A stretch of 15,205 nucleotides of DNA from CAYWTX01 sp964461295 (lineage in GTDB: Bacteria; Planctomycetota; Phycisphaerae; SM23-33). Within the stretch, counting starts at the first letter, position 1. Every line of letters starts with the position of its first letter. Where the stretch lies: positions 1-15,205 of the forward strand of contig CAYWTX010000578.1 of the NCBI GenBank assembly GCA_964461295.1, written 5' to 3'. This document shows, piece after piece, positions 6,947 through 14,240 of this stretch. Under the pieces are notes generated by a model. That model saw nothing but the letters and a program-made list of their open reading frames with translations. It was not told the origin of the DNA and searched no databases. Position numbers and translations under genes: made by a program.

Positions 6947-6966
6947 CGCGGGCAGGAATGCCCGCG
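6947..6966 (-). terminator. Stem-loop just after the aldo/keto reductase stop
   Basis: A perfect 8-bp stem CGCGGGCA / TGCCCGCG with a 4-base loop starts 5 bases after the reductase stop codon on the minus strand. No U-tract follows, so termination or 3'-end protection is only suggested. It also sits between convergent transcription units. Confidence 0.4.
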
Positions 6967-6970
6967 TTAC

Positions 6971-7921
6971 TTACGCCCTCTTGCGCAGGCGCTGGATCAG
7001 GCCCGCGGCCGCGGCCTTCAGCTCGGCCGCCATCGCCGCGGGCATCGGCGGCACGTCGTTGGCGGACAGATTGTCCTTCATTTCGGCCACGCTGCCGGCG
7101 CCGGGGATCGTCGCGCACACGTTGGGGTTGCCCAGCACGAACGACAGGGCGAGCTGCGCCAGCGACCGGTACGGCGGCTTGACGAACCGGCTGCGGATGT
7201 CCTCGATCTGCCGCAGCGCCTGCTCCATCACCGCCGGGTCGATTCCCGCACGCCAGTCGTTCGCGCGGTCCTCAAACCTGTCCCCCGGCCGGAACTTGTC
7301 GGTGAACATCCCGCCTTCCAGCGCCTGGCGCACCGAGACGCCGATGCCGCGCCTGCCCGCCTCGGCCAGCAGGGGCTCGACCTCCGGCCGCGAGAAGCTG
7401 TAGGGGTACTGCATGACGTCGATGCGGCCGTCCTCGAAGAACCGCCACGCCAGGTCGATTTCTTCCTGCGTGGTGAGGCCAACGTTCGACACGCCGATGT
7501 GGTGGATTCTGCCTTCCTTGCGGAGTTGCTCGTAGGCGTCCAGCACGCGGCGGAGTTGGTCGAACGTCTTGGGCGGCACGTGCACGTAGTACACGTCGAT
7601 GAAGTCGCGCTGGAGGCAGAAGCGGCTGACTTCCATGTCCGAGCGGATGATCGGCGGGTGATGCGCGCCGCTCTTGGAGCAGACGACCGACTCATACATC
7701 AGGCCGGCCTTCTTGAGGGCCTTGCCGACGTAGATTTCGCTCGTGCCGTATCCCCGGGCGGTATCGATGAACCGCCCGCCGGCGGCGAGGTAGGCCTCGC
7801 ACGTCGGGAGCGATGCGTCCCAGTCCTGGTCGCCGTACCCCAGTCCGCCGACCGTCTGCGATCCGAACCCCACCGGCGTGACTTCCAGTTTCGTCCTGCC
7901 CAATATGCGTCGCTGCAACAA
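6971..7921 (-). CDS. Aldo/keto reductase family oxidoreductase
   Basis: NAD(P)H-dependent carbonyl reductase with a TIM-barrel fold, 316 residues; the substrate is unknown. The catalytic tetrad is visible as FIDTARGYG (D53, Y58), VVCSKSG (K83) and YYVHVPP (H114). Other family features are LGRTKLEVTPVGFG at the N-terminus, IGVSNVG in the middle and NPNVCATIPGAGSVAEMKDN near the C-terminus, which binds cofactor. The start is TTG at 7919-7921, followed by a second TTG. It is supported by a strong AAGGAG (7928-7933) 6 bases upstream, and the protein begins directly with the conserved first strand. It lies 47 bases downstream of the toxin gene on the same strand, so it may be read through from the toxin-antitoxin promoter. 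Confidence 0.93.
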   Translation of the reverse strand: MLQRRILGRTKLEVTPVGFGSQTVGGLGYGDQDWDASLPTCEAYLAAGGRFIDTARGYGTSEIYVGKALKKAGLMYESVVCSKSGAHHPPIIRSDMEVSRFCLQRDFIDVYYVHVPPKTFDQLRRVLDAYEQLRKEGRIHHIGVSNVGLTTQEEIDLAWRFFEDGRIDVMQYPYSFSRPEVEPLLAEAGRRGIGVSVRQALEGGMFTDKFRPGDRFEDRANDWRAGIDPAVMEQALRQIEDIRSRFVKPPYRSLAQLALSFVLGNPNVCATIPGAGSVAEMKDNLSANDVPPMPAAMAAELKAAAAGLIQRLRKRA

Positions 7922-7968
7922 GGTGGTCTCCTTCTTGGTTTCTTGAAAACCGCAATCTGCACTAGCGA

Positions 7969-8226
7969 TTATCGTCCCCTTACGATGCGTTCATACTCAT
8001 CATGCGGACCGATCCAGACCCAGATGAAGTCCTCGCCGTCTTCGACGGCAAGTGCACGATGACCGGCATCAACCCGGGCAGACCAGAAGGCTCCGATTCT
8101 CTTGAACCGGAGCGAGGGGTGCATCGAATCCTTGCGAAGGAGCGCGAACGCCTTATCGGCATTCTTGCGGATACGTTCATCCAACCGCTCATGCCGCCGC
8201 CAGAAGTGCTCCGTTGTCCGGTGCAT
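7969..8226 (-). CDS. RelE/ParE-type toxin of a toxin-antitoxin pair
   Basis: 85-residue toxin-like protein. Its pattern fits the RelE/ParE superfamily: a helical start (HFWRRHERLDERIRKNADKAFALL), then the strand segment HPSLRFKRIGAFWSARV, and the characteristic end GEDFIWVWIGPHDEYERIV. Members either cleave mRNA on the ribosome or poison gyrase; the sequence does not tell which. The ATG shares one base with the antitoxin stop (TAATG at 8224-8228), the tight coupling typical of these operons. G+C is intermediate between the cassette and the core genes (one line counted at 62%). Confidence 0.87.
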   Translation of the reverse strand: MHRTTEHFWRRHERLDERIRKNADKAFALLRKDSMHPSLRFKRIGAFWSARVDAGHRALAVEDGEDFIWVWIGPHDEYERIVRGR

Positions 8227-8426
8227 TACAGGCGGCCCAACTTGCCGGCCGCCTTGGCGCTTTGAGCTTCCTGAAGCAGGAAGTCCAGTTTGCCGGCCGC
8301 CGAGTCAGCCTCAATCTCGCGATCCCACCTTTCCCAGTCGCGTTCGAGGAACCAGTCGCGGAATCGCCCGTATTCCTCTTGAGAGAGGGATTCGACCGCG
8401 GTCTCAACTTGTTCGAGTCTGGTCAT
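8226..8426 (-). CDS. Antitoxin of the RelE/ParE-type pair
   Basis: 66-residue antitoxin that would bind and neutralise the downstream toxin. The pattern LEQVETAVESLSQEEYGRF, DWFLERDWERWDREIEADSA, AGKLDFLLQEA and the C-terminal KAAGKLGRL is characteristic of a small antitoxin family paired with RelE/ParE toxins. The C-terminal half is the likely toxin-wrapping part. No clear DNA-binding fold is visible. I start at the ATG 8424-8426, which has GGTGGAG 8 bases upstream. A TTG at 8447 would add seven residues and consume that ribosome site. Confidence 0.85.
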   Translation of the reverse strand: MTRLEQVETAVESLSQEEYGRFRDWFLERDWERWDREIEADSAAGKLDFLLQEAQSAKAAGKLGRL

Positions 8427-8446
8427 CGCGTCGTCTCCACCAGCCA

Positions 8447-8475
8447 ATTATACCTCCTCTGCCCGAGAGGGACCA
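8447..8475 (-). promoter_or_regulatory. Toxin-antitoxin promoter with possible operator
   Basis: On the minus strand a perfect -10 TATAAT (8447-8452) lies 20 bases before the antitoxin ATG. At 17-base spacing the -35 would be TGGTCC (8470-8475), which is weak. A short inverted repeat, CCTCT-GCCCG-AGAGG (8456-8470), falls between the two boxes and could be the autoregulatory operator expected for such modules. Confidence 0.5.
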
Positions 8476-8499
8476 GACCGATCGCTTTGTCATCCATGC

Positions 8500-8528
8500 T
8501 TGACAGGCTCGCCGGCGGGGGCGAAAGT
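8500..8528 (+). promoter_or_regulatory. Candidate promoter of the exported hydrolase
   Basis: A perfect TTGACA (8500-8505) is followed after 17 bases by GAAAGT (8523-8528), a poor -10 with 3 of 6 matches. It lies about 25 bases before the hydrolase start. Only the -35 box is convincing. Confidence 0.25.
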
Positions 8529-8553
8529 CTGCTCAACACTTTGGAGATCAACC

Positions 8554-10176
8554 ATGCAACGACGCGTCCTCCTGGCACTGTGCGCTTCGGCGGCGATGGC
8601 GGCCCTCCCGGCGGCGGCCGGGCCGGTTCCGGCGGCTGTGTTCCAGTGGTCCGTGCCCGTCGAGCACGCCAGGGGCACGGCCGAGGCGTTCCTGTGGATA
8701 TCGCCCGAGGCCAAGCAGGTTCGCGGCGTGGTGATGGGCGGCATGACGCTGATGGAGCGCGAGTGCGTGAAGGACGCGGTGATCCGCAAGGCCTGCGCGG
8801 ACCAGCAGTTGGCGATCGTGTTTCTCAAGTGCGGGCTGGGCGGCCCGGACTTGCAGAAGGTCCTGGAGGAGTTGGCGAAGGTTTCGGGCTACGGCGAGTT
8901 GGCCAACGCGCCGCTGCTGTTCATCGGCCACTCGGCCGGCGGGCCGCAGGCGAAGGCGATGGCGGCGAAGTTCGCGTCGCGTTGCTTCGGCCTGGTGCAG
9001 TATCGCGGGGGCGTTCCGGGCGGCGGCGAGTCCATCCCGCCGGGCATCCCGGCCCTGATGATGGTCGGCCAGTACGACGAGTTCGGCGGCACGATGCGGG
9101 ACGCCAACGGCAACGAGCGCCCGTGGGAAGGCGGGCGGGCGGGGATCGTTTCGTTCCGTTCGGCCAACGAGGCGAACCTGGGCAGCATCGTGGTCGAGCC
9201 GGGGGCCGGGCACTTCTCGTGGTCGGACCGCAACGCGCCGTACCTGGGGATGTTCATCGCCAAGGCGGCGAAGGCCCGCATCCCCGACTGGTCGCCGGAC
9301 GCCAGGGAGCCGGTCAAGTGCAAGGAGATCGACCACAGGAGCGGCTGGCTGACCGACCTGACGATCCGCGCGCCGGGCGAGTTCTCGCCCGCGCCGTACG
9401 AGAAGTTCAAGGGCGAAGCGAAGAGAGCGGCGTGGCACTTTGATGAGGAGATCGCCAAGGCGACGGTGGCGTACCACGCCGGCGGGTTCGGCAGGAAGGA
9501 CCAGTTCATCAAGTGGAGCGACGGGTACTGGGTGGACGCGGGCTCGCGGTTCTTCTTCACCGGCCTGAAGTGGGTGGATGACGGGGCCACGTTCGAGGTG
9601 CATCCGGTGTATGCGGACCAGTACCCCGGGCAATACAACGGGCAGGGGCCCAAGTGGCACAAGGCGGGCGAGAGCGTCGGCAACTCCGGCGTGCCGATCC
9701 AGATCAAGCAGGCGAGCGGACCGGTAGTGGTCGTGCCCGGCACGCACAAGTTCCGCATGCAGTTTGACGGGCTTGCCCCGGCCAGCGAAGGCGGGCGCGT
9801 GACGTTCATGGCCTTCAGCGTGGGCAACGCCGAGTATCGCTACACCGAGCACGTGGGGATGATGCCGCGCGGCTTCCCCGGCCTGAAGGGCGGCAAGCCG
9901 CAGACGATCACGTTCGAGCAGCCGGCGAACCTGAAGGCCGGCGGCGGGGGTGTCGAACTCAAGGCCGCCAGCGACGCCGGCCTGCCGGTGGAGTTCTACG
10001 TGGCGGTCGGCCCGGCCGTGGTGAAGGGCGGCAAACTGGAGATCGCGGAGTTACCGGCCCGCGCCGCGCTGCCGGCGAAGGTGAAAGTGGTGGCGTGGCA
10101 GTTCGGCAACGGCATCAAGGGCCAGGAAGTGCAGACTGCCGCGCCGGTGGAGCACGTGATACACGTCGGGAAGTAG
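8554..10176 (+). CDS. Exported alpha/beta hydrolase with Ig-like C-terminal region
   Basis: 540 residues from the ATG at 8554, which has GGAG 7 bases upstream; an upstream TTG at 8500 is in frame but unsupported. The N-terminus is a signal peptide (MQRRVLLALCASAAMAALPA, cleavage probably within AAAG or nearby). Residues about 30-250 form an alpha/beta hydrolase with the nucleophile elbow GHSAGG (S127), GQYDEFGG (D175, probable acid) and GAGHFSWSD (H220), a complete-looking Ser-Asp-His triad. This suggests an esterase or depolymerase; the substrate is unknown. The second half (about 290-540) is beta-rich. Its end, AGLPVEFYVAVGPAVVKGG, resembles MBG/Ig-like repeats of secreted planctomycete proteins. 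The middle block (PVYADQYPGQYNGQGPKWH) is not recognised. The gene stands alone, divergent from the toxin-antitoxin pair. Confidence 0.8.
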   Translation: MQRRVLLALCASAAMAALPAAAGPVPAAVFQWSVPVEHARGTAEAFLWISPEAKQVRGVVMGGMTLMERECVKDAVIRKACADQQLAIVFLKCGLGGPDLQKVLEELAKVSGYGELANAPLLFIGHSAGGPQAKAMAAKFASRCFGLVQYRGGVPGGGESIPPGIPALMMVGQYDEFGGTMRDANGNERPWEGGRAGIVSFRSANEANLGSIVVEPGAGHFSWSDRNAPYLGMFIAKAAKARIPDWSPDAREPVKCKEIDHRSGWLTDLTIRAPGEFSPAPYEKFKGEAKRAAWHFDEEIAKATVAYHAGGFGRKDQFIKWSDGYWVDAGSRFFFTGLKWVDDGATFEVHPVYADQYPGQYNGQGPKWHKAGESVGNSGVPIQIKQASGPVVVVPGTHKFRMQFDGLAPASEGGRVTFMAFSVGNAEYRYTEHVGMMPRGFPGLKGGKPQTITFEQPANLKAGGGGVELKAASDAGLPVEFYVAVGPAVVKGGKLEIAELPARAALPAKVKVVAWQFGNGIKGQEVQTAAPVEHVIHVGK

Positions 10177-10182
10177 GCGATA

Positions 10183-10247
10183 CGCGACGGGCGCGGTCCC
10201 TTGCAGTGACCAACCGGGGCGGCACGCCCCGGCTCCGTTGGATTCGC
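10183..10247 (+). repeat. 65-bp direct repeat, copy 1
   Basis: Identical to copy 2 at 10279-10343 except for one base (10198 C against 10294 G). It contains a perfect 8-bp stem CCGGGGCG-GCA-CGCCCCGG (10214-10232). It begins 6 bases after the hydrolase stop and is non-coding. The core also appears inverted at 2885-2918. Confidence 0.85.
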
Positions 10248-10278
10248 GAATGAGTATCGCCCGCCCCTCCTTGTGGTG

Positions 10279-10343
10279 CGCGACGGGCGCGGTGCCTTGC
10301 AGTGACCAACCGGGGCGGCACGCCCCGGCTCCGTTGGATTCGC
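10279..10343 (+). repeat. 65-bp direct repeat, copy 2
   Basis: Second copy, offset 96 bases from the first, with a 31-base spacer between the copies. The same 8-bp hairpin lies between the convergent hydrolase and glmS genes, where it could end transcription from both sides. No T-tract is present. The near-identity of the copies points to recent duplication or conversion. Confidence 0.85.
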
Positions 10344-10398
10344 AAGCGGAGGGTCTCACCGGCGCGGCGATCCGCGATCCGCAATTCTGTTCCGCGCC

Positions 10399-12240
10399 CT
10401 ACTCCACCGTCACGCTCTTGGCCAGGTTGCGGGGCTTGTCCACGTTGCAGCCGCGCAGCACGGCCGCGTGGTAGGCCAGGAGTTGCAGCGGCACGACGGT
10501 CAGGATCGGCTGGAGGGGGGCGAGCGTGTCGGGCACGAACACCACGTGGTCGGCGTACTCGCCGATGAGGTCGTCGCCCTCGGTGGCCACGGCGATCACG
10601 CGGCCTTTGCGGGCCCGCACTTCCTCGATGTTGCTGATGATCTTGTCGTACGTGTGGCAGCGCGGGCAGATGAAGACCACCGGCATGCCGTCGCTGATCA
10701 GGGCGATCGGGCCGTGCTTCATCTCGGCGGCGGGCAGGCCCTCGGCGTGGATGTAGCTGATTTCCTTGAGTTTCAGGGCGCCCTCGAGGGCGATGGGGTA
10801 CTGGTAGCCGCGGCCGAGGAACAGCCAGTTGTCGCGGTCGACGTATTGGGAGGCGATCTTCTTGACGTGATCGGACAGGGCCAGGATCTTCTCGATCTGT
10901 TGCGGCAGCGCCGCCAGGGCCTTCATGTACCTCTCCAGCAGGTTCTGGCCCATGAATCGCCGCCGGCCCATCATCAGGGCGAGCATCGCCTCGACGGCGA
11001 GTTGGCAGGTGAACGCCTTGGTGGACGCCACGCCGATCTCCGGCCCGGCGTGGATGTACACGCCGGCGTCGGTCTCGCGGGCGATCGTGGAACCCACCAC
11101 GTTCACGACCCCCAGCGTCAGAGCGCCCTTTTCCTTTGCCTCGCGCAGGGCCGCCAGCGTGTCGGCCGTCTCGCCGGATTGGCTGATCGCGATGAACACC
11201 GTGCCTTCGTCGATGATCGGGTTGCGGTAGCGGAACTCGCTGGCGTACTCCACGTCGGTGGGCAGGCGGGCAAGGTCCTCGAAAAGGTAGTCGCCCACCA
11301 GCCCCGCGTGCCAGGCCGTGCCGCACGCCGAAATCACCACGCGCCGCGTCTTGGCCAGGTCGCGCTGGATGCCCTCCAGCCCGCCGAGCTGGATCCGCCC
11401 GTCGCGCAGGTCCAGCCGCCCGCGCAGGCAGTTGCCGATCACCTCCGGCTGCTCGAAGATCTCCTTGAGCATGAAGTGCTCGAACCCGCCGCGGGCGATC
11501 TCCTCCAGCGTCCACTCGATCTTCTCGACTTCCTTCGTCACCGGCACGTTGTCGATCGTCAGCGTCCGCAGGCCGTCGCGGGTCAGCACGGCCATCTCGC
11601 TGTCGTTCAGGTAGATCACGTTGGACGTGTGCCCGAGGATGGCCGAGGCGTCCGAGGCGACGACGTACTCGTCGGTGCCGACGCCGACGATGAGCGGGCT
11701 GCCCTTGCGGGCGACCACGATCTTGTCCGGCTCGCTGGCCGACACCACCGCGATGCCGTACGTGCCGGTCACTTCGCGCAGGGCGGCCTGCACGGCCTGC
11801 TCCAGCGGAACCTTGCCGCCGCCGTATAACTCGCCGATCAGGTAGGCCAGAACCTCGGTGTCGGTCTGGGTGCGGAACTTGCGCCCCTTGCCTTCCAGGA
11901 AGCGCTTCAGCGTGGCGTAGTTCTCGATGATGCCGTTGTGGACCAGCGCGATGTGCCCGTCCTCGTCGGTGTGCGGGTGCGCGTTGACCTGGTTGGGCTC
12001 GCCGTGGGTGGCCCAGCGGGTGTGCGCGATGCCCACGGTGCCAATGAGCGACTCCGGGCCGGCCAGAACCTTCTCGGCCAGGTCGGTCACGCGGCCTTTG
12101 TCTTTGCGCACGGTGAGGTGGCCGTCGTTCTGGATGCAGATGCCGGCCGAGTCGTACCCGCGGTACTCCAGCCGCTTGAGGCCCTCAATGAGCACCGCCG
12201 CCGCCTGCTTGCCGCCGATATACCCGACGATTCCGCACAT
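10399..12240 (-). CDS. glmS: Glutamine-fructose-6-phosphate aminotransferase (isomerizing)
   Basis: First committed step of amino-sugar synthesis: fructose-6-phosphate plus glutamine gives glucosamine-6-phosphate and glutamate, feeding peptidoglycan and UDP-GlcNAc. 613 residues against 609 in E. coli. The start at 12238-12240 gives the mandatory Cys at position 2 (MCGIVGYIGG), the N-terminal nucleophile exposed after Met removal; GGAG lies 6 bases upstream. The glutaminase domain shows HTRWATHG, HNGIIENY and TDTEV. Two SIS sugar-isomerase domains follow (SACGTAWHAG, ISQSGETADT, then GRGYQYPIALEGALKLKE and HAEGLPAAEMKHGP). The end, DKPRNLAKSVTVE, is the family signature, with the last Lys in the isomerase site. 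The upstream-extended frame to 12315 is rejected because it would bury the catalytic Cys. Confidence 0.98.
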   Translation of the reverse strand: MCGIVGYIGGKQAAAVLIEGLKRLEYRGYDSAGICIQNDGHLTVRKDKGRVTDLAEKVLAGPESLIGTVGIAHTRWATHGEPNQVNAHPHTDEDGHIALVHNGIIENYATLKRFLEGKGRKFRTQTDTEVLAYLIGELYGGGKVPLEQAVQAALREVTGTYGIAVVSASEPDKIVVARKGSPLIVGVGTDEYVVASDASAILGHTSNVIYLNDSEMAVLTRDGLRTLTIDNVPVTKEVEKIEWTLEEIARGGFEHFMLKEIFEQPEVIGNCLRGRLDLRDGRIQLGGLEGIQRDLAKTRRVVISACGTAWHAGLVGDYLFEDLARLPTDVEYASEFRYRNPIIDEGTVFIAISQSGETADTLAALREAKEKGALTLGVVNVVGSTIARETDAGVYIHAGPEIGVASTKAFTCQLAVEAMLALMMGRRRFMGQNLLERYMKALAALPQQIEKILALSDHVKKIASQYVDRDNWLFLGRGYQYPIALEGALKLKEISYIHAEGLPAAEMKHGPIALISDGMPVVFICPRCHTYDKIISNIEEVRARKGRVIAVATEGDDLIGEYADHVVFVPDTLAPLQPILTVVPLQLLAYHAAVLRGCNVDKPRNLAKSVTVE

Positions 12241-12582
12241 GGGGGTCTCCATTGACCAATCCAGTATTGTACCGGACAGCAGCCACCGTGGTTCGCCTAT
12301 TGCGGCACGCGGCAAGTATGCCCGGCTTGCGCATTGCCGTCCGGGGCCCTTCGGACTTGTGCGGACGGCCGCGCGACTCGCTCAACCAATCCCGCGCCGG
12401 CCCGACCCGCGCAGGAACCGCCTTCGCCGCCCGGGAGGGCCCGGACGCCACGGCGCCCGCGTTCGTCGATCCGGCGCGCGGTTCAACCGATTCCGCGTCG
12501 GTTAAACGAACAGGAAGAACGGGCCGGCAAGGCCGACGCCTCCCGCCGGCCGCCACGGCGACTCTTCGACCCGCCGCCTTCC
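12241..12582. other. Intergenic region upstream of glmS
   Basis: About 340 very GC-rich bases between the TPR gene and glmS, both on the minus strand. It holds a possible -10 for glmS (TACAAT on the minus strand, 12266-12271) without a recognisable -35, and the stem-loop at 12481-12511. No small gene or glmS ribozyme-like element was recognised. Open frames through it are extensions or shadows of flanking genes. Confidence 0.5.
12481..12511 (-). other. Stem-loop between the TPR gene and glmS
   Basis: AACCGA-TTCCGCG-TCGGTT (12485-12503) is extended by GTTC and GAAC with a 4-base bulge, giving about 10 paired bases. It lies about 70 bases after the TPR gene stop on the minus strand. It may end that transcript or be a leader structure of glmS. 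No U-tract follows. Confidence 0.3.
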
Positions 12583-14229
12583 TCACGTGCTGCCCGCCCG
12601 GTGCAGTTGGCGCAGGCTGCGCCACGTCGCGGCCGAGCGGTCCATCAGGCCCATGTTCTGGAGCGACAGGGCCAGCCCCGCCCGCACCTGTCCGCAGTCG
12701 CTGCCGCCCGCCGCCGTCTCCATGTGCCGCACCGCGTGCTCGAACTGCCCGCGCTGCGTGTACAGCACGCCCAGGCGATAGTGCACGTCGAGAAACTCCG
12801 GGCGCAGGTTCACCGCGGCGCCGAACGCCTCGATCGCCTCCTCGACGAGCCCCAGTTCCTGGCGGACGACGCCGAGCTTGACCCACGCCTGGGAGTAGGA
12901 GGGGCTCAGCCGCACCGCGTGCTCGAACTGCTCGCGGGCCTCGACGAACTTGCCCTGCAAACGAAGCAGCACGCCGTAGCGGTACCGCAGGTCCGGCCAG
13001 TCGCCGTGGCACTCGATGGCCTCGGCGTGCCGCCGCACCTGGCGATACAGCAGTTCCTCCCCGGCGCAGTCGGCCTCCAGACACGGTCCGTCGCGCTCGG
13101 CCGCGAAGCTGTCCTCGTACTCCACCGCCAGGGCCGCCTTGAGCTGCAACTTGGCGGCCTCGGCCAGCAGCAACACGCTGTTGGGCTCGATCGCCGCCGC
13201 CAGTTCGTAGGTGTTGCTCGCCTCGGCCGCGTTCCCCGCGGCCGACTGCGCCACCCCCAGCCCGACGTAGCACGCCAGCAGGCGATCGTTCAACTCGGCC
13301 GCCTGGTGGAACGCCTCGGCCGCTTCCTCCCAGCGCCCCTGCGTGAGGTGCTGCGTGCCGACCTTCACGTGGCACTCAAGGTAGTCGGGCTGAAGCTCCA
13401 TCGCCTCGCGGTAGTGCTTCATGGCGGCGGCGTCTTCGCCGTTGCGGCTATACAGGTCGGCCATGCGGACGTGCAGGTCGGCCAGCGGGCCCTGGTGCTC
13501 CAGCAGTTCGTGCAGGCGGTCGATGGCCTCCTGGAGGCGCCCGTCCAGGACGAGGGCCTCGACCTCGTCGTCGAAGAGGGCCCAGTTCTCCGGCTCCATG
13601 GCGATGGCGATCTCGTACTCCTCGATCGCCTCGCGGTAACTGCCCCTGCGGTGCAGCAGGGCCGCCAATGCCCCGCGGTTGAACGCGTCCTGCGGGTCGA
13701 TGCCCCGCAGCGCGTTGTACTGCTCGATGGCCTCGCCCAGGTCGCCGGCCTGGAGCGCCACGGCCGCCAGCCGCTGCCGCGCCGGCACGAGCGAGCCGTC
13801 GCGGGCGACGGCGTCGCGGTAGTACTCGGCCGCCTTGGCGGGCTGGTCGGTCTGCTCCAGGCACAGGCCAATGGCCAGCAGGACCGGCCCCTCGCCGGGG
13901 CGGACCTCGTTGGCCGCCCGAAGCTGCTCCAACGCCGCGCGCGCGTCGCCCTGCTCGCCATAGGCCGAAGCCAGCGCCAGGCGGGCCGGGAAGTGGTCGG
14001 GGCGAATGCGGCAAGCCTGGCGCAGGTGGGCGACGGCCTCGTCGGCCTGCCCGCCGCCCAGGTACGCCAGGGCTAGTTGCACGTGCAGGTCGGGGCTGTC
14101 GGGCTGCTCGCGGCAGCGGTCGGCGAGCTGCTCCAGCCCCTTTGCCAGCGGCAGGCGGTAGTAGCGGTCCAGCGCGTCGCCCAGTTCGCCGCCCAGCCCT
14201 CGGCCCAGGATTTCCAGCAGATGGCTCAC
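12583..14229 (-). CDS. TPR-repeat protein, 548 residues
   Basis: Tetratricopeptide repeat protein, probably a soluble scaffold for protein-protein contacts; no enzyme domain, signal peptide or membrane segment is visible. A short non-repeat head (about 1-45, MSHLLEILGRGLGGELGDAL) is followed by back-to-back 34-residue TPR helix pairs to about 345. Examples are HVQLALAYLGGGQADEAVAH, LALASAYGEQGDARAALEQL and YVGLGVAQSAAGNAAEASNT. A break at about 346-410 (with C383 and C388) does not fit the repeat well, and more TPRs run from about 411 to 540. The start is GTG at 14227-14229 with GAGG about 7 bases upstream. It begins 11 bases after the stop of another TPR gene, so the two form an operon. The specific role is not recognised. 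Confidence 0.88.
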   Translation of the reverse strand: MSHLLEILGRGLGGELGDALDRYYRLPLAKGLEQLADRCREQPDSPDLHVQLALAYLGGGQADEAVAHLRQACRIRPDHFPARLALASAYGEQGDARAALEQLRAANEVRPGEGPVLLAIGLCLEQTDQPAKAAEYYRDAVARDGSLVPARQRLAAVALQAGDLGEAIEQYNALRGIDPQDAFNRGALAALLHRRGSYREAIEEYEIAIAMEPENWALFDDEVEALVLDGRLQEAIDRLHELLEHQGPLADLHVRMADLYSRNGEDAAAMKHYREAMELQPDYLECHVKVGTQHLTQGRWEEAAEAFHQAAELNDRLLACYVGLGVAQSAAGNAAEASNTYELAAAIEPNSVLLLAEAAKLQLKAALAVEYEDSFAAERDGPCLEADCAGEELLYRQVRRHAEAIECHGDWPDLRYRYGVLLRLQGKFVEAREQFEHAVRLSPSYSQAWVKLGVVRQELGLVEEAIEAFGAAVNLRPEFLDVHYRLGVLYTQRGQFEHAVRHMETAAGGSDCGQVRAGLALSLQNMGLMDRSAATWRSLRQLHRAGST

Positions 14230-14240
14230 GGGGTTGCCTC

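Noticed and set aside
8548..9852. 434-residue minus-strand frame and a 312-residue one at 8889-9827
   Set aside because: They are antisense to the exported hydrolase, without recognisable motifs; the sense frame has a ribosome site, signal peptide and catalytic triad.
10183..10343. CRISPR array
   Set aside because: Only two copies, a repeat of 65 bases with one spacer, and no cas genes nearby.
10115..11829. Long frames overlapping glmS (10115-11515 minus, 10468-11829 plus)
   Set aside because: GC-driven shadows of a clearly complete GlmS reading frame.
12241..12315. N-terminal extension of GlmS by 25 residues
   Set aside because: GlmS needs Cys immediately after the initiator Met; the ATG at 12240 provides this and has a good ribosome site.
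12185..14076. Long frames overlapping the TPR gene (12185-13375 minus, 12334-14076 plus)
   Set aside because: The frame at 12583-14229 shows regular TPR periodicity; the others are low-complexity Arg/Ala/Gly translations.
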